From contig WNNJ02000588.1 in NCBI GenBank assembly GCA_012934845.2, forward strand, positions 214,758 to 278,757: a DNA stretch of 64,000 bases. Direction: 5' to 3'. This DNA comes from Pomphorhynchus laevis. Taxonomy: Eukaryota; Acanthocephala; Palaeacanthocephala; Echinorhynchida; Pomphorhynchidae. Position numbers and translations under genes: made by a program. Each line of letters opens with the position of its first letter. Position 1 is the stretch's first letter. Below, piece by piece: positions 1 to 11,735 of this stretch. The notes beneath the pieces are model-generated. The model ran no database searches, had not been told where the DNA came from, and saw only the letters and a program-made list of their open reading frames with translations.

Positions 1-2700
1 TCGTCACCCAATGTCTTTACGTAAAATCAACGTTAACATCCGTTACACTTCGTTCGAATTACTCATATGCAGATTATCAACGCCTTTCCCTCTGGAACTT
101 GTGATTGTATACCGTCCAGGTTCAGTTGCCCCATCACGTATCTTCTTTAACGACCTTGCAGATCTAATGTCTCACTGTTCATTGTCTTATACTCCATATT
201 TTGTTCTCGGTGACTTTAACATTGGTCTTAATCGCCCGTCTGACTCTGACTCTATCACTTTAACTAATCGTTTTTCTGAGTTTAACTATAAATTACTTTC
301 AACAAGCCCAACTCATATTCTCGGCGGTGCTCTCGACATCATTGCTGTTCCTAACTGCTTCAATGACTATACCTCCTTGTCAATTACTGATCCTGGTTTG
401 TCCGATCATTTCCTTGTCACTCTTACTCTTACTCGTCCCCATCCTCCTTCTCCGCCTTTACCTTTATCTACACCAAGTCGACCCTGGAAGCTTCTCGATA
501 TCCCTGTTCTCTGCACAGCCTTACTCAATTCTTCACTCTTTTCACTTCCTCTTAACTATCTCTCTCCCGATGATCTCTGCATTCTGTTTGATTCTGAACT
601 TACGTCGATCATCAATAACCTTCTGCCTAGTCGACTTCGACGTTCCCAGCGCTTGCGCCATGCTCCCTGGTTCGATTCTGACTGTAGTCTTTCTAAGCGT
701 CGACTCCGTCACTCTTTTCGTATGTATAAACGCTTTCTTAAACGTTCACCCAACTCACTCCCTACAAATCTTCGTGATTCCTACTTTTCTCTACGCCGTT
801 CACATTTCATTCTTATACGTACTAAACGTACTCTCTTTTGACGAAATCAACTCGAGTCATCTTCCAACTCTAAATCTCATTGGAAAATCTTAAACTCAAT
901 TCTTTCACGATCATCATCCCCTTGTAATATAAATCCTGATGAATTTTCTTCTTATCTACAAACTAAGTTATCTAATTTACTTTCCCTACTACCCATAGCC
1001 CCCTTGTACCCACTCTTATCTTTAAATACTTCCCTCCCAGAACTATTCCACCTTCTTCCCGTTTCGTCTGATGAAGTTTCTTCGGTTCTGCTGTCATTAC
1101 CTAATAAAACCTCTCCTTCTGACCCAATTCCCACTCACTTGCTTAAAAATATCTGCTCCTTTATCTTACCCTTCCTAACCACATTGTTCAACTCGTCCAT
1201 CCGTAGCCGTACATTTCCTTCCATCTGGAAATATGCCACTGTTCGTCCTCTCATCAAAAAGCAATCTCTCGACTCCTCACTACCATATTCGTACCGTCCT
1301 ATTTCACTTCTCCCAACCCTCTCTAAACTCCTTGAGCGTCTCGTTCTTAAGCAAGTTAATACATATCTCTATACCTCTAACTTATTTCCTCCCTTCCAAG
1401 CCGCTTTTCGCTCTAATTACTCTACCGAAATTGCATGTCTTAAAGTTTATAACGACTTACTCATATCGCGCGATCATAAATTATGTAGTGTCATAGTTTC
1501 TCTTGATCTATCGTCAGCTTTTGACATCGTCGATCACTCGATTCTGCTCCATCTCCTTCGTCATGATTATGGCTTCTCTTTACTCACTGCATCATGGTTT
1601 TCTTCATATCTATCAAACCGTACATTTCGCGTATATTCTAACTCTTCTCTCTCCCATCCTTCGTCCATTCCGTCCGGTGTTCTACAAGGCTCCGTATTAG
1701 GCCCTATACTTTTCTCTCTTCTTCTTGGTGATTTGTCTTCGATTTCTCATAAATTTAACTTCCATGTTATGCAATATGCTGATGACATTCTCATCTATGC
1801 TCATGCACCTGTTTATCGTATTCACGATCTTAGTGTTTCCGCTTCGGACTGTCTTGTCTCAATTTCCAATCATCTTTCTTCCCTTCACCTTTCTCTGAAT
1901 CCTGATAAATCCAAAATTATGTGGATCCTACCTCGACGCCTCAACTTCGAACCTCCCTCCGTATCATTAAATTCTACAATTCTTCCTATCGTTGATAATC
2001 TCGTTTTCCTAGGCTTCCATTTTGACAACCGACTTTCACTTAAACCTTTCGTTAGAGATAAAGTACGCTCATCTACCTTGATACTCCGTAACCTCTGTCA
2101 AGTTCGTAGATTGATCGATTCCCCTTCTTGTATGACTCTCATATCATCTCTCCTTTTTTCTAGACTCGATTATTGTCTTAGTCTATTTTCCAACTCACCT
2201 AAATCCACTCTTCTTCCCCTACAACGCATCGTCAACGCAGCTGTCCGAATTCTCCTCCGTCTTCGTCGTTTTGATCATACATCCTACCATCTTGCTTCTC
2301 TCGATTTGCCTACAATTTATTGTTGTGTTCAAATTCGTCTTCTTATCGTTGCTTTCCGCCTTGTAACTTTTCATACCCCTTCATTTCTCAACCTTCCTTT
2401 TCTTGATAATTCCCGTCCTGTTTACTGTTCCTTGCGTTCCTGTAATTCCCTTCTTTTACATGTCCCAAACTACTCTACCTCCTTTGGACTCCGCTCCTTC
2501 GTTGTGGCTGCTCCTCTATCGTTGAATCATCTGACCATTCATATACGCCAATCAACTTCCTTGCAGTGCTTCAAACCACAAATCCGATCCCATTTTAACA
2601 ATTTATCTGCTTGACTTTCTCATTTTTGTTTGTGGACTTGTAAGCGTACAGCTTGTACGCATTTGCCACATTAAATAAATTTGTATTATTATATTATTAT
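1..2700 (+). mobile_element. LINE family A copy A1 (CR1/L2 group), 5' end cut by window edge
   Basis: A non-LTR retrotransposon encoding an endonuclease-reverse transcriptase. The window starts inside the endonuclease. The 3' UTR follows the stop at 2614 and ends in a TTA/ATT-rich microsatellite tail near 2670-2700 rather than poly(A), as is usual for CR1/L2-like elements. The same 3' UTR (a stretch ending in ATTTGCCACATTAAATAAAT) is seen antisense at about 24,430, which fixes the family's 3' end. Placement in the CR1/L2 group rests on RT wording such as FDIVDHSILL and STEIACLKV; the exact clade is uncertain. Confidence 0.85.
11..2614 (+). pseudogene. ORF2 of LINE A1: endonuclease plus reverse transcriptase, one in-frame stop
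   Basis: Encodes the enzyme that nicks the target and copies element RNA into it. The frame from position 11 shows the C-terminal half of an APE-type endonuclease (GDFNI near 209-223, catalytic SDHFLV near 401-418). The RT follows: LDLSSAFDIVDH near 1504-1540, GVLQGSVLGPILFS near 1676-1717, and the catalytic YADD at 1775-1786. The frame is interrupted once, by TGA at 839-841, and continues in the same frame to TAG-free sequence up to the natural stop at 2612-2614. The sister copy at 23,790-24,425 has TGG (Trp) at the matching codon, so the TGA is best read as a single G-to-A change. Apart from that stop the visible ORF is open for about 870 codons, making this a young copy. The N-terminal endonuclease half and ORF1 lie outside the window. 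Confidence 0.85.
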
Positions 2701-2907
2701 CCCACCATATTGCTTCTCTCGATTTGCCTACAATGTATTGTCGTGTTCAAATTCGTCTTCTTCACATTACTTTCTGCCTAGTAACTTTTCATACCCCTTT
2801 ATTTCTCAACCTTCCTTTTCTCAACAATTATCGTCATGTTTACTGTTCTTTACGTTCCTGTAATTCCCTTCTTTTACATGTCCCAAACTACTCAACCTCT
2901 TTTGGCT
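2701..2907 (+). repeat. Partial second copy of LINE A ORF2 C-terminus
   Basis: This block repeats 2283-2493 of the adjacent element (shared wording RLLHITFCLVTFHTP against RLLIVAFRLVTFHTP, then HVPNYSTSFG) with scattered differences. It starts directly after the microsatellite tail of A1 and stops inside the ORF, where it switches to a family A ORF1 segment. It is either a truncated neighbouring insertion or a rearranged duplicate. Confidence 0.8.
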
Positions 2908-3995
2908 TTTCGGGTCTGCAGAGAGTCGCTTTTCCGATGAAGTGATAATTCAGTTATGGCCAACTCGTCCGATGACCTGCTATCTAGCAAAACTCAACGT
3001 CTACAAATCCAATTATATTAAATTGACCCGACAATAACACCTGATTCGGCTGAAGAATTGATGTCAATGTTCTCTAACTGCCCATCTATATTTTCACCAT
3101 GTTCTCAGCCAGCTTCCATCACACCCAATCTCGTTCTTACATCGCCTTCGCGGCGGATTCATTATCATAATAATCTTCCAATCATGTAATCATATCTTCC
3201 TCCTCTGACCATACCTCTCATTGTACACAATTACACTCGACTATACATTTTTATCGCTCTCCTACGTCTGCTATTACTAGTCTCCGAGTATTTGAGCAAC
3301 TGCCGACTACTCCCGTAACTCCTCCATTTCAAAGTAAACGATTTTATTCTGGCGATAGATGCATTATTATCTCTAATGTGGAACCCTCTGATTCCTCTTC
3401 TCCTCAAGCCAGTCTTGATGCCGATGTTTCCTCTCGATCCTTACCCATGATTCTTCCTACCGATAATCCGTATCTATTTAGTGATGTCTCTCTACTTTCC
3501 GTGTATCGTCTTAATAAATCTGTTTCTCTATCAGATTCTTATCATCCTCCACTTTTAAAGGTTTTCTTAGAAACCGCACCCAAGCCTCTACTGTCTTATT
3601 TATATCAATTGTTTAAACTCATGTCATCCTCATCTGGTTGTCAAATTTTCACTGATCGTTCACCCTCTGAAATTACTAAACTCTCCACTGCTCGTTTTGA
3701 AAAGCGTCAACGCTAAATCGATGGCGAGTCATATCTTGCCATTAAAAATGTAAATGGATATTTTCGTATATTCCATTTACATCCAAAAATCAGTTGACGA
3801 CTGCCTCGCCTCCTCGTCTCCTACTCTAGACAAAAATGAAACAAAACGATCATGTCGTCTAGTTCTTCTTAACATCTGTTCAATTCTTCACAAAACTGAC
3901 TTACTTCTCGATCTCTTCACATAATAATCCCTAGATATTGATTCTCACTGAATCCTGGCATACTGATTGTGAAGTAGCAGTTAAATAATTATTCA
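2908..3995 (+). mobile_element. LINE A-related fragment: ORF1 C-terminal half and start of endonuclease
   Basis: A decayed 5' part of an A-like LINE (subfamily A2). The readable stretch at 3378-3716 (112 residues) matches the C-terminal half of the ORF1 at 22,007-22,957 through a shared block: VYRLNKSVSLSD against FIRLNKSSQSNP, then QLFKLMSSSSGCQIFTDRSPSEI against QRFKLMSSSTTRIFPDRAPSEI. The beginning of the endonuclease, including TESWHTD, is recognisable with stops at about 3840-3970. The fragment then ends in AT-rich DNA. The 2908-3200 part recurs at 4500-4750 and 10,560-10,810. Not functional. Confidence 0.7.
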
Positions 3996-4098
3996 ATAAT
4001 AATTTAGTGGGTCACTTATCCCATTAAATTGAATTATATGCAAAACAAAATTAGAACAAAAAATTAAAAGCTTGAGCACACAATAAAATTATATTTCA

Positions 4099-4254
4099 GC
4101 TAATTACAATAAAAGTTCTAATTGATCAGTTTATTACATACGATGATCTTAAATCGATCTATACGACGATCTTACAACGATCTATACGGTCATCTAACAA
4201 CGATCTATACAACCTTTTAAGATCATATAAAATATAATCAATCAAACTAAACAA
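4099..4254 (+). repeat. Leader repeat with ACGATCTATAC short tandem units, copy 1
   Basis: About 155 bp with four spaced variants of ACGATCTATAC. It is repeated almost exactly at 4765-4922. It lies directly upstream of an A2 ORF1 fragment, so it may be that subfamily's 5' UTR or internal promoter. Confidence 0.75.
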
Positions 4255-4753
4255 TTATGGACATCATAGGAAAACTGATGTCTAGGAAGACAGATGAAGA
4301 AAGGTGTCACAATCCGAAAGAACCTTGGCTTCAACAGTCAAACTAGTCCCGAATTAGACATCGCTTCATCTGCATGTGAACGACATGATGTAACGTGCAG
4401 TAAATCTGGATGCGATGTATGGACTACTGTTACTGTACCATCTAATTCTAAATCCCTCACATCAACAAGTTGATTTTTGGATTTTGTGCCTTTGAATTAC
4501 TTTCCGGATATGCAAGAGGTCGATGTTCCGTTCAAGGTAATAATCTAATAAACCTGCTATCTAACAAATCTCAATGAACACAAATCCGATTACGTTAACT
4601 TGACCGGACAGTAACACCTGATTCGGCTGAAGATTTGACATCAATGTTCTCTATCTGCCCATTTATCTTTTCATATCTTCTCAGCCAGCTTCCATCACTC
4701 AAATGTCGATCTTACATCGCCCTCGCGGCGTATTTATCGCCGCGTGGGCGATG
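4255..4753 (+). mobile_element. LINE A2 ORF1 5' fragment with half a PHD-like zinc finger
   Basis: Reads as a damaged N-terminal part of A-family ORF1. The stretch near 4395-4445 encodes CSKSGCDVWTTVTV, matching CSIHDCSIWTTIAC in the better copy at 22,050-22,110, and a FCAFE-like second half follows with breaks. The same block recurs at 10,311-10,810. It ends at 4715-4753 in a 16-bp foldback (one mismatch, 7-base loop), where the leader repeat begins again. No intact protein is possible. Confidence 0.65.
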
Positions 4754-4764
4754 AATTAATTTTA

Positions 4765-4922
4765 GCCAATTACAATAAAAGTTCTAATTGATCAGTTTAT
4801 TATATACGATGATCTTAAATCGATCTATACGACGATCTTACAACGATCTATACAGCCATCTAACAACGATATATACAACGTTTTAAGATCATATAAAAGA
4901 TCATCAATCAAACTAAACAAGT
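4765..4922 (+). repeat. Leader repeat, copy 2
   Basis: Near-identical second copy of 4099-4254, now abutting the truncated 5' end of LINE B. The pair of leaders brackets the A2 ORF1 fragment like direct repeats. Confidence 0.75.
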
Positions 4923-4945
4923 ATGAGTTTGGACGCACTCTACGC

Positions 4946-5864
4946 ATACAGACGTGTTGGCTATTTCTGAGACGTGGTTACACGATGTCATTCTTGATAA
5001 CGTAGCATCTATTCCAGGTTATCAATTTATACGTTCAGATAGATGCCCTCCTAAGAGGGGTGGTGGAGTAGCACTTTATGTTCAGGTAGGAACGTTATTA
5101 GCAATATAGTAAAATATTCAAATGGAGAAGGAACTTGTGAGTGCCTAATAGTTGATCTTGTTATATATAGCATCCACGTTTCATTGGGTGCTCTTTATCG
5201 AACACCCAAATCAGCCATTTTAGATGATGAGCTGATGCATATTTTAACTAGAGCTTGTAGTAGGCGTGATCACTCGTTCATCTTAGTTGGTGATTTTAAT
5301 CTACCGACCCTGGTGATTGATCAATATGGCAACAGTATTATTGATAACTGTTTCAGTGAGGATAAGAATCTATGGGAGTTCTTGGTATGTAATCAATTAC
5401 TCATTCAGCATGTATCTGCTCCTACTAGATTTGGCACTGATAGCGTACGTTCTATACTTGATCTTGTATTTTCTCAAAGAGATGGTCAGATATGTCACAT
5501 ATCCCATAATCCTCCAATAGGAGAAAGTGATCACTGTGTTTTGGTGTTTAAGCTGACTATAGCATCAGATATTCTTGCAATCGATGCCGAACCTTCATTG
5601 ACGAAGAGATCATGGCATCATGTTGATGTTGAGATGTTACAACAGTTTGTGTCCTCGTTGAACTTTGAGTGTGGTGATGTTGGAAGCCAGAAACGTTGGT
5701 ATTTCATTCAAGATTTACTAATTCGTATATCTGATTATTTTGCTCCACGTAGATTAATACGTAAAACTGATCACAAGAAGCCTATGTGGTTTGACAGTAG
5801 TCTACGTGAAGCTCTCAAAGGCGCAACACTTTGTTCAGAAAGTGTAGGCACAAAGGTAATTTGA
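4946..5864 (+). pseudogene. Endonuclease domain of LINE B
   Basis: APE-type endonuclease that would nick target DNA. Motifs in order: ISETWLHD near 4968; RGGGVALYVQ near 5055-5084; a frame change; LYRTPKS near 5193; VGDFNLP near 5287-5307; catalytic ESDHCVLVF near 5524-5550. The open part at 5184-5864 (226 aa) carries the second half of the domain and the linker to the RT, ending WFDSSLREALK. The first third is in another frame, so the copy is not functional. Confidence 0.8.
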
Positions 5865-5865
5865 T

Positions 5866-7633
5866 TGCTCAATTCAAACTTGCTCGCAATGCATATAAAC
5901 GCCTCAGAATTAAGAAACGTATGGAGTATGAGGACCAAATTGTGCAATCTTTAAATAGCTTGCCCAAACGTGTTCGTCAAATATGTTCGTCAAAGTACGC
6001 GTACTTATTGTGCAATCACTAGATTATCATCAAACGGTAAGTTGCTTGATTCACCTTATGACGTTGCTAATAACTTTGCTAATGAAATTGTTAATAACTT
6101 TGTTAATTTGTTGCTAATAACTTTGCTAATGAAATAACTTTGCTAATACATTTGACCTACATAATGCTAGTTCGACCATAGAAGATAGTGTTCAGTCAGT
6201 CAGTTTTCCTACATGCATTAGTGCTCTCATTGTAATCAATGTGGATGATGTGGCCTGGTGGTTATCACATTTGTCGTCATTATCTTCTTCAGTCCTGATG
6301 ATATTCATCCGCATCTACTCAGGGTGTTGAGTCAACATTTGGCAACTTCGGTCACTAGCTTGTTTCAGGCATCTCTGGATAGCATGGAGGTACCGTCTGA
6401 ATGGAAGAGTGCGATAGTGGTGCCGGTATTCAAAAAGGGTGAACCGCTGCAAGCAGACAACTATCGAGCTATAAGTCTTACAAGTCATATTGTCTGCCCG
6501 TGAGGCCTGGATTGAATCCATGTTTTAAGGAAAGGCAGTTGACGTTATTCTGTTCGATTTTAGTTGTACGTTTGATCGTGTTCCCCATAGGAACATTAAT
6601 AACTGTTCCTCAGTTATTAATGTTCCCCATTAATTACTGAGCTATTAATTCTACGGCATTAATAGCTCAGTTATAGGATGGATTAGAGATTTTCTATCTA
6701 ACAGATCTTTCAGAGTACGAGTTGGAAGTACCCTATCCTCACCACATTTAATTACGTCAGGAGTTCTTCAGGGTTTTGTACCAGGACCTTTATTGTTTAA
6801 CATGTTCATGAACAGTTTACTCACACAGCTCCATTGACCGTGTTTAGCCTTTGCTGACGACATCCAAATCTGGTGTGAGGTCATATCTGCAGATGACCAT
6901 ATCTGCTTACAGCGTGACATAGATAGGGTTTATACATGGAGTATTAATACTGGGGTATTGTTAAACATTTCTAAGTGCTCACACATTTGTCTCGACCAAT
7001 CAGGTTCGTGATCTTGGCATACTTATGCAATCGTCTCTTAAAACTAGAATAGATACTGAAAGACGTTGCAGTTCAGCAAGGAAGATGATTTATCTGATTA
7101 AAACTTGTTTCTTGTCAATATCTCCTCAGTGTTTTGCTCGGCTATATAATGCGCTTGTTCGTCCCCATATCGAATATGCTATCCAGGCATCATTATCTTC
7201 TACAAGAGGTGAAATGAGGGATTTGGAGAGAATTCTACGTCGTTGCAGCAAGATTGTTCGATGATGTAAAATGATGAGTTATAGCGATCGTTTAACTTCT
7301 ATTGGCATGATATCAGTGCAAGCCAGACTACTCGTTCTGGATATGTTTGCCATGTGGTCTATAGTAAAGAGGATAGACGGCTACCCAAGTGAATGTGTTA
7401 AATTGAATGTCCGACAAAGTCGCAGGGGTCATTCTCTCGAGTTACGCGCAAGACAAATTGGAAGGTCGACAAAGGTATCGCGATTGTCACGCAGAGTGAG
7501 AAAGTTGTGGAACGCATTGACTTACGACATCATGACTGCGTCATCAATGAGCCAATTCAGCTATGGTCAACACTTGGATAAGACACGCTTATCAAGGCAA
7601 CATTGGAAGTTATTATCCTTGGTTTGGTTGTAA
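5866..7633 (+). pseudogene. Reverse transcriptase and C-terminus of LINE B
   Basis: RT pieces lie in several frames: DDIHPHLLRVLSQ and EWKSAIVVPVFKKGE (6297-6440), motif A-like ILFDFSCTFDRV (about 6548-6583), SGVLQGFVPGPLLFN (about 6759-6800), and FADDIQIW (6849-6875). The C-terminal region at 7025-7633 has RLYNALVRPHIEYA and SRRGHSLELRARQ. Around 6590-6675 the expected RT sequence is replaced by two perfect hairpins, and around 6060-6150 short AACTTTGCTAAT repeats are inserted. Clearly dead. Confidence 0.75.
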
Positions 7634-7814
7634 TTGATATATTTGTTTCATGTGTTGTAATGTACGATGACTGAGCAAAACGGCATTTTCGCTCAAAGCC
7701 CTGTATATAATAATTTTTAATGTGAATTTATTCCGAATTCAAAGTAAAAACAATTTAAATGTAATAAAAGATCCCGTAGCGGGCAACAATATAAAGTGAA
7801 CAAAGAAACACATT

Positions 7815-9835
7815 TTTCACTTTGCACCCAGTCACTCACGATCAGCCCCAGACCCTCCAAACCTTTGATATGGGATTTTCACGTATGCTCGAAAAGATGG
7901 GATGCTTCGAATTTGTAATGATGCTGCCCTTGCAAGTGCAAATCCAATTTTAATTCTCAAATTTCGAATACAATCATTGTATGGACGTGCAGATTTCTCC
8001 GATTTAAGGTAGCACATTCTTCTCATAATCTTGATATTGTATCACCGGTACCACCGTTAGCCGCAAAAGCCAACGGGAAGAAACTTGCCCTCTCAAATCT
8101 CGATATTCGCTCGCCATATTTTCTGATTTTTCGCTGTTTCGCTTTTTAGCTGTTTTTTTCTCACAGCGGCATTGATGTTGAGTAAGATGGAGCAAGATGA
8201 TTATATATACATACGCCCATTAAGGACCGCTCCGCTGTGCTAAACAATCCACGACAAGCAATATCTACCCTTGCGTTTGGTTCGGAACAAGGATGATTTT
8301 GCAACGAGAGTTAATCCCTCTGGGATAGGATGCAGTATTGATTCTAGAGAAACTGGATCGCAAATACTCTTGAGTTTTCTTGCTATGAGGTCACGAACAA
8401 AGTTGTGTCTCACGATTGGTATACCACCAACTTTGCATGATAAAGAGTGGTGCAAATTAAACTCTAAGCTGCATAAGCACTGATCTGGATGTTGCGGAGG
8501 AGACCGACCGTATTTAGTCGCCAGGGCATCGTGAAAATTGAAGTCTTGTAAGTCGATAACCAGAAGTTTCTAGTGATTTTGCCTATAGCCATGTTGATGT
8601 CCCACATGATGATGCAAATTGTAAGGATGTGTTTTCGTTGTTAACACAGATAGTTTCTTGTTGTTTATTGTTCCAATAAACAACAAGGAACTAGATCTAT
8701 GCTAGTTGGGACTAGCATAGATGTTATGAGGTTTGAGAGCTTTATGTAAGCTGCTGAATCGACACAAATCTTTCGGCGAACAAAATTCGAACTGTGCTGT
8801 AGAGCTTGAATCAGTGCAACGTAAGCCAAGTGGGAGTCTTCATCAGCGACCATAGCCAACCTTTATATGCAGCTACACCATTCGTCTACCTTGTTTTCAA
8901 CAAAACGATTAACATATGAATGTTTTCCAACGACTGAGCCCAAGAACTTAATTCCCTGTGCCGTAATCTTCAAGTTGGATTTCATAAAAAACGAATGTGG
9001 CGTGCTAAGTCCTTCTTTGTGAACGAGAAGTTGTTATTTTTCTTTATTGAGATGAAACCCAAAATCTGGTCCGATTCGACGAACTGTATCCCAAATAGTT
9101 TTGAAATCTTCTGCGTTTCCTACTATATTGTCATCGTCAGCATACAAACGATGTAAAGTATTTGGAGCTGCATTTGAAAGAGCATTGCTAAGAGGGAGAG
9201 AAGCCGCCACGAATGCAATCATTGCAAGCGGATCACCTTGAGTGAATCCTTCCGCTGAATCTATGAAATCACCATCGATAGTCAATAAACTGGGGCATCT
9301 ATACATATTTCGTAGTATAGTTGATAAAGAAGGGCATACAAAATCCACGTTATTTAACGCGAATAAACGATTTATACGATTAAACGCATTGCATGCATCT
9401 AGTTACAGTATGCACAAATTTCTGTCACCCTCAAATAGTTCTCGTGTTGAATGAATACCCATCTCGATACCGCAACGTTGACCAGAGCACAATTGAACAC
9501 AGCATGCCACCTTCTGCAAATCAGCAGAAATACTCTTCGCTAGAATTTTTCCCACTATACGGCGAGAAACTTCATCCACTGCAATTGGTCGTACCCCAGG
9601 ACTTTTGTCCAATGGTATCAAACGACTTACTGTGAAAGCTTCAATATCATCTGGTTTTAAATTCATGGTTGATAGAGTAATTGCGAAATTAGCAAAGGCT
9701 GTGGCTATACGATCTGAACTCTGACCAAATGAACAGAGCATTGTTCTCCACAATGATGCATCACACCGGACGGTTCCACTGTACCACGTGCAACCTCGCG
9801 GCTGAACGAACATCCTCAACGTCTATCCCTAAGAG
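7815..9835 (-). mobile_element. LINE family R: RT with C-terminal zinc knuckle and endonuclease-like tail
   Basis: A minus-strand non-LTR element. Its RT wording (LIPLDKSPGVRPIAVDEV, then QLCSGQRCGIEMGIHS) differs from the A, B, C, G and J families here and resembles RTs I recall from cnidarian and other invertebrate genomes. It ends with a Cys-rich knuckle, an RHN motif and a downstream ERASFFPLAF block, an order like R2-type LINEs, whose single ORF ends in a CCHC knuckle and a restriction-like endonuclease. No N-terminal APE endonuclease is seen upstream. Clade assignment is inference. Confidence 0.65.
7830..9819 (-). pseudogene. RT-endonuclease ORF of LINE R
   Basis: Broken ORF in several frames. 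Reading the minus strand: RCDASLWRTML and LIPLDKSPGVRPI (9780-9580), QLCSGQRC (about 9480), GDFIDSAEGFTQGDPLAMIA (about 9275-9220), the catalytic YADD at 9133-9144, and GPDFGFHLNKEK (about 9070-9035). A thumb follows (VADEDSHLAYVALIQALQ, about 8850-8800). Next come CLCSLEFNLHHSLSC, a possible C-x-C-x6-H-x3-C knuckle (about 8485-8435), then RHNFVRD (about 8410-8390), ISRFERASFFPLAF (about 8100-8055) and the tail YNDCIRNLRIKIGFALAR (about 7985-7930). The knuckle, the RHN and the FERASFFPLAF segment are what suggest a PD-(D/E)XK-like nuclease. Dead copy with at least four frame breaks. Confidence 0.65.
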
Positions 9836-10235
9836 GCGAACTGGATGATGATCCATAATACCCTCCATCGGGGATTTGAGTAAGGCACTTTCGAAAACCT
9901 GAATCGAATCAAGATTTCCAATTCCTCCACTCGTTGTTAGTACGAAAGGATAGAATGCAGCTCTTTTAATCATGGTTACTCGTTCGGCATATTTTGCTAG
10001 TTTCCTTGAGCGATGGTAATTATAGCTAGCAGTATGAACTGAGATATAGGAAGTAGCATGACAGTTATAGAAACAGATGTCCAAAAAAACCGCTCCAGAT
10101 TTCCATTCTCAGAACTGTTATAAGCAACATAAAATCGATCCTCGTCAGCACTTGTGGTTGCACGGTTCTCAAATGAAACATCATCACTCAGTGGAGACAA
10201 TTCTGGTTCTGTAACGACCAAGTATGACACTTGGT
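9785..10235 (-). pseudogene. C-terminal (endonuclease-like) fragment of a second LINE R copy
   Basis: Minus-strand pieces: EPELSPLSDDVSFENRATTS (about 10,210-10,150), NLERFF, then in another frame DICFYNCHAT and RKLAKYAERVTMIKRAAFYP with FVLTTSGGIG (about 10,000-9,925). The segment matches the tail of the neighbouring R copy (SEKYGERISRFERASFFPLAF) and the fragment at 37.8 kb. It sits directly upstream of the larger R copy with the junction near 9,780-9,835. The 5' edge at 10,212-10,240 is a perfect 12-bp foldback. Confidence 0.55.
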
Positions 10236-10304
10236 CGTTAATAAAAATAATAATAAAAATTATTTTAATAATTTTTAATAACAATAATAAAAAATTAATT
10301 TAAT

Positions 10305-11735
10305 TATTATGAACATCAGAGGAAAACTGAGATCTAGGGAGACAGATGAAGAAAAGTGTCACAAGCAGAAAGAACCTTAGCTCCAAGAGTCAAACTAGTC
10401 CCGAATTAGACATAGTATAATCTGTCTGTGAACAACATGATTTAACGTACAGTAAATCTGGATGCGATGTATGGACTACTGTTACTGTACCATCTAATTC
10501 TAAATCCATCCCGTCAAGGAAGTTGATTTTTGGATTTTGTGCGTTTGAATTACTTTCGGAATCTGCATGGGTTAGCTATTCACATCAAAGTGATAATTCA
10601 TTTCTGGCCGATTCGGCCGATGACATGCTATCTAACAAGCCTCAACGTCTACGAATCCGATTACGTTAACTTGACCCGACAATAACACCTGATTCGGCTG
10701 AGGATTTGACATCAATGTTCTCTATCTACCCATTTATCTTTTCATATCTTTTCAGCCAGCTTCCGTCACTCCCAATGTCGATTTTACATCGCCCTCGCGG
10801 CGTATATATCGTTCTAATAAATAATCTTCAAATCAAGTTCACATATCTTCCCAACCTAACCATACCTCTCATTGTACCATATTGCACTCGTTTATACAAT
10901 TTTATCGATCTCCAACGTATGTTTCAACTGATCTCCAATTATTTTTACACACTCCCAACTAATCCCACGACTTCTCAAGCCCGTCCTGATGCCGATGCTT
11001 CCTCTCGATCCTTGCCATGATTCTTCCTACCGATAATCCGTCTCTATTCAGTGATGTATCTCCACTTCCCGTCAATCGTCTTAATAAATCTGTTTCTGCA
11101 TCCGATTCTTATCGTCCTCACTTTTAAAGGTTGTTCTTAGAAATCGCACCCAAGCCTCCACTATCTTATCTCAACAGTTTAAACTCGTGTAATCCTCATC
11201 TGCTTGTCGAATTTTTCCTGATCACTCACCCTCTGAAATTACTAACTCTCCACTGCTAGTTTTGAAAAGCGTCAACGCTAAATCAATGGAGAGTCATCTC
11301 TTGCCGGAAAAATGTCAATGGACATTTTTGTATAGTCCATCTACGTCCGAAAATCAATTGGCGAGTGCCTCTCCTCCTCGTCTCCTTTTCTAGCCAACGA
11401 TGAAACAAAACGATCTTGTCGTCTAGTTATTAGTAACACCCGTTCAATTCTTCACATAACTGACTTACTTCTCGATATCTTCACATAATAATCCCTAAAT
11501 CTTTTGTCTCACTGAATACTTGCATACTGGTTCCGAAGACCTTGCAATCAGTAATCACATTCCTACGGATTTTATCTTGTTAAATCCGCTCGCCCCATTG
11601 ACTCAACAAAATCAACTACTTTTTTTATTTATGTTAGAATCGTCGCCTTCGCTCATATCCATTTGTCTCTTGAAAAAATCGATTTTACCTTACCATGTAT
11701 TACATTTGAATTGATCCTTTGTACATCTTCATTTC
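10305..11735 (+). mobile_element. LINE A2 fragment, third copy: ORF1 and start of endonuclease
   Basis: Collinear with the pieces at 4255-4753 and 2908-3995 but joined: PHD-like CSKSGCDVWTTVTV near 10,450-10,490, then ORF1 C-terminal half (SQARPDADASSRSLP at about 10,973-11,020), then endonuclease start (HTGSEDLAISNHIPTDF near 11,523-11,573). Many stops and shifts. It shows that the two left-hand fragments are parts of one original 5' region. Confidence 0.65.

Larger units (their letters stand above)
4922..7712 (+). mobile_element. LINE B (CR1-group), 5'-truncated and degraded
   Basis: A second LINE family. It is 5'-truncated inside the endonuclease (TDVLAISETWLHD near 4955-4993) and runs to a short 3' UTR after the stop at 7633 (GAGCAAAACGGCATTTTCGC near 7674-7693). 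The RT C-terminus (YNALVRPHIEYAIQAS; then RLSRRVRKLWNAL) is of CR1-like type. Several frameshifts and two local foldback rearrangements (6590-6626, 6636-6671) break it. Confidence 0.8.
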
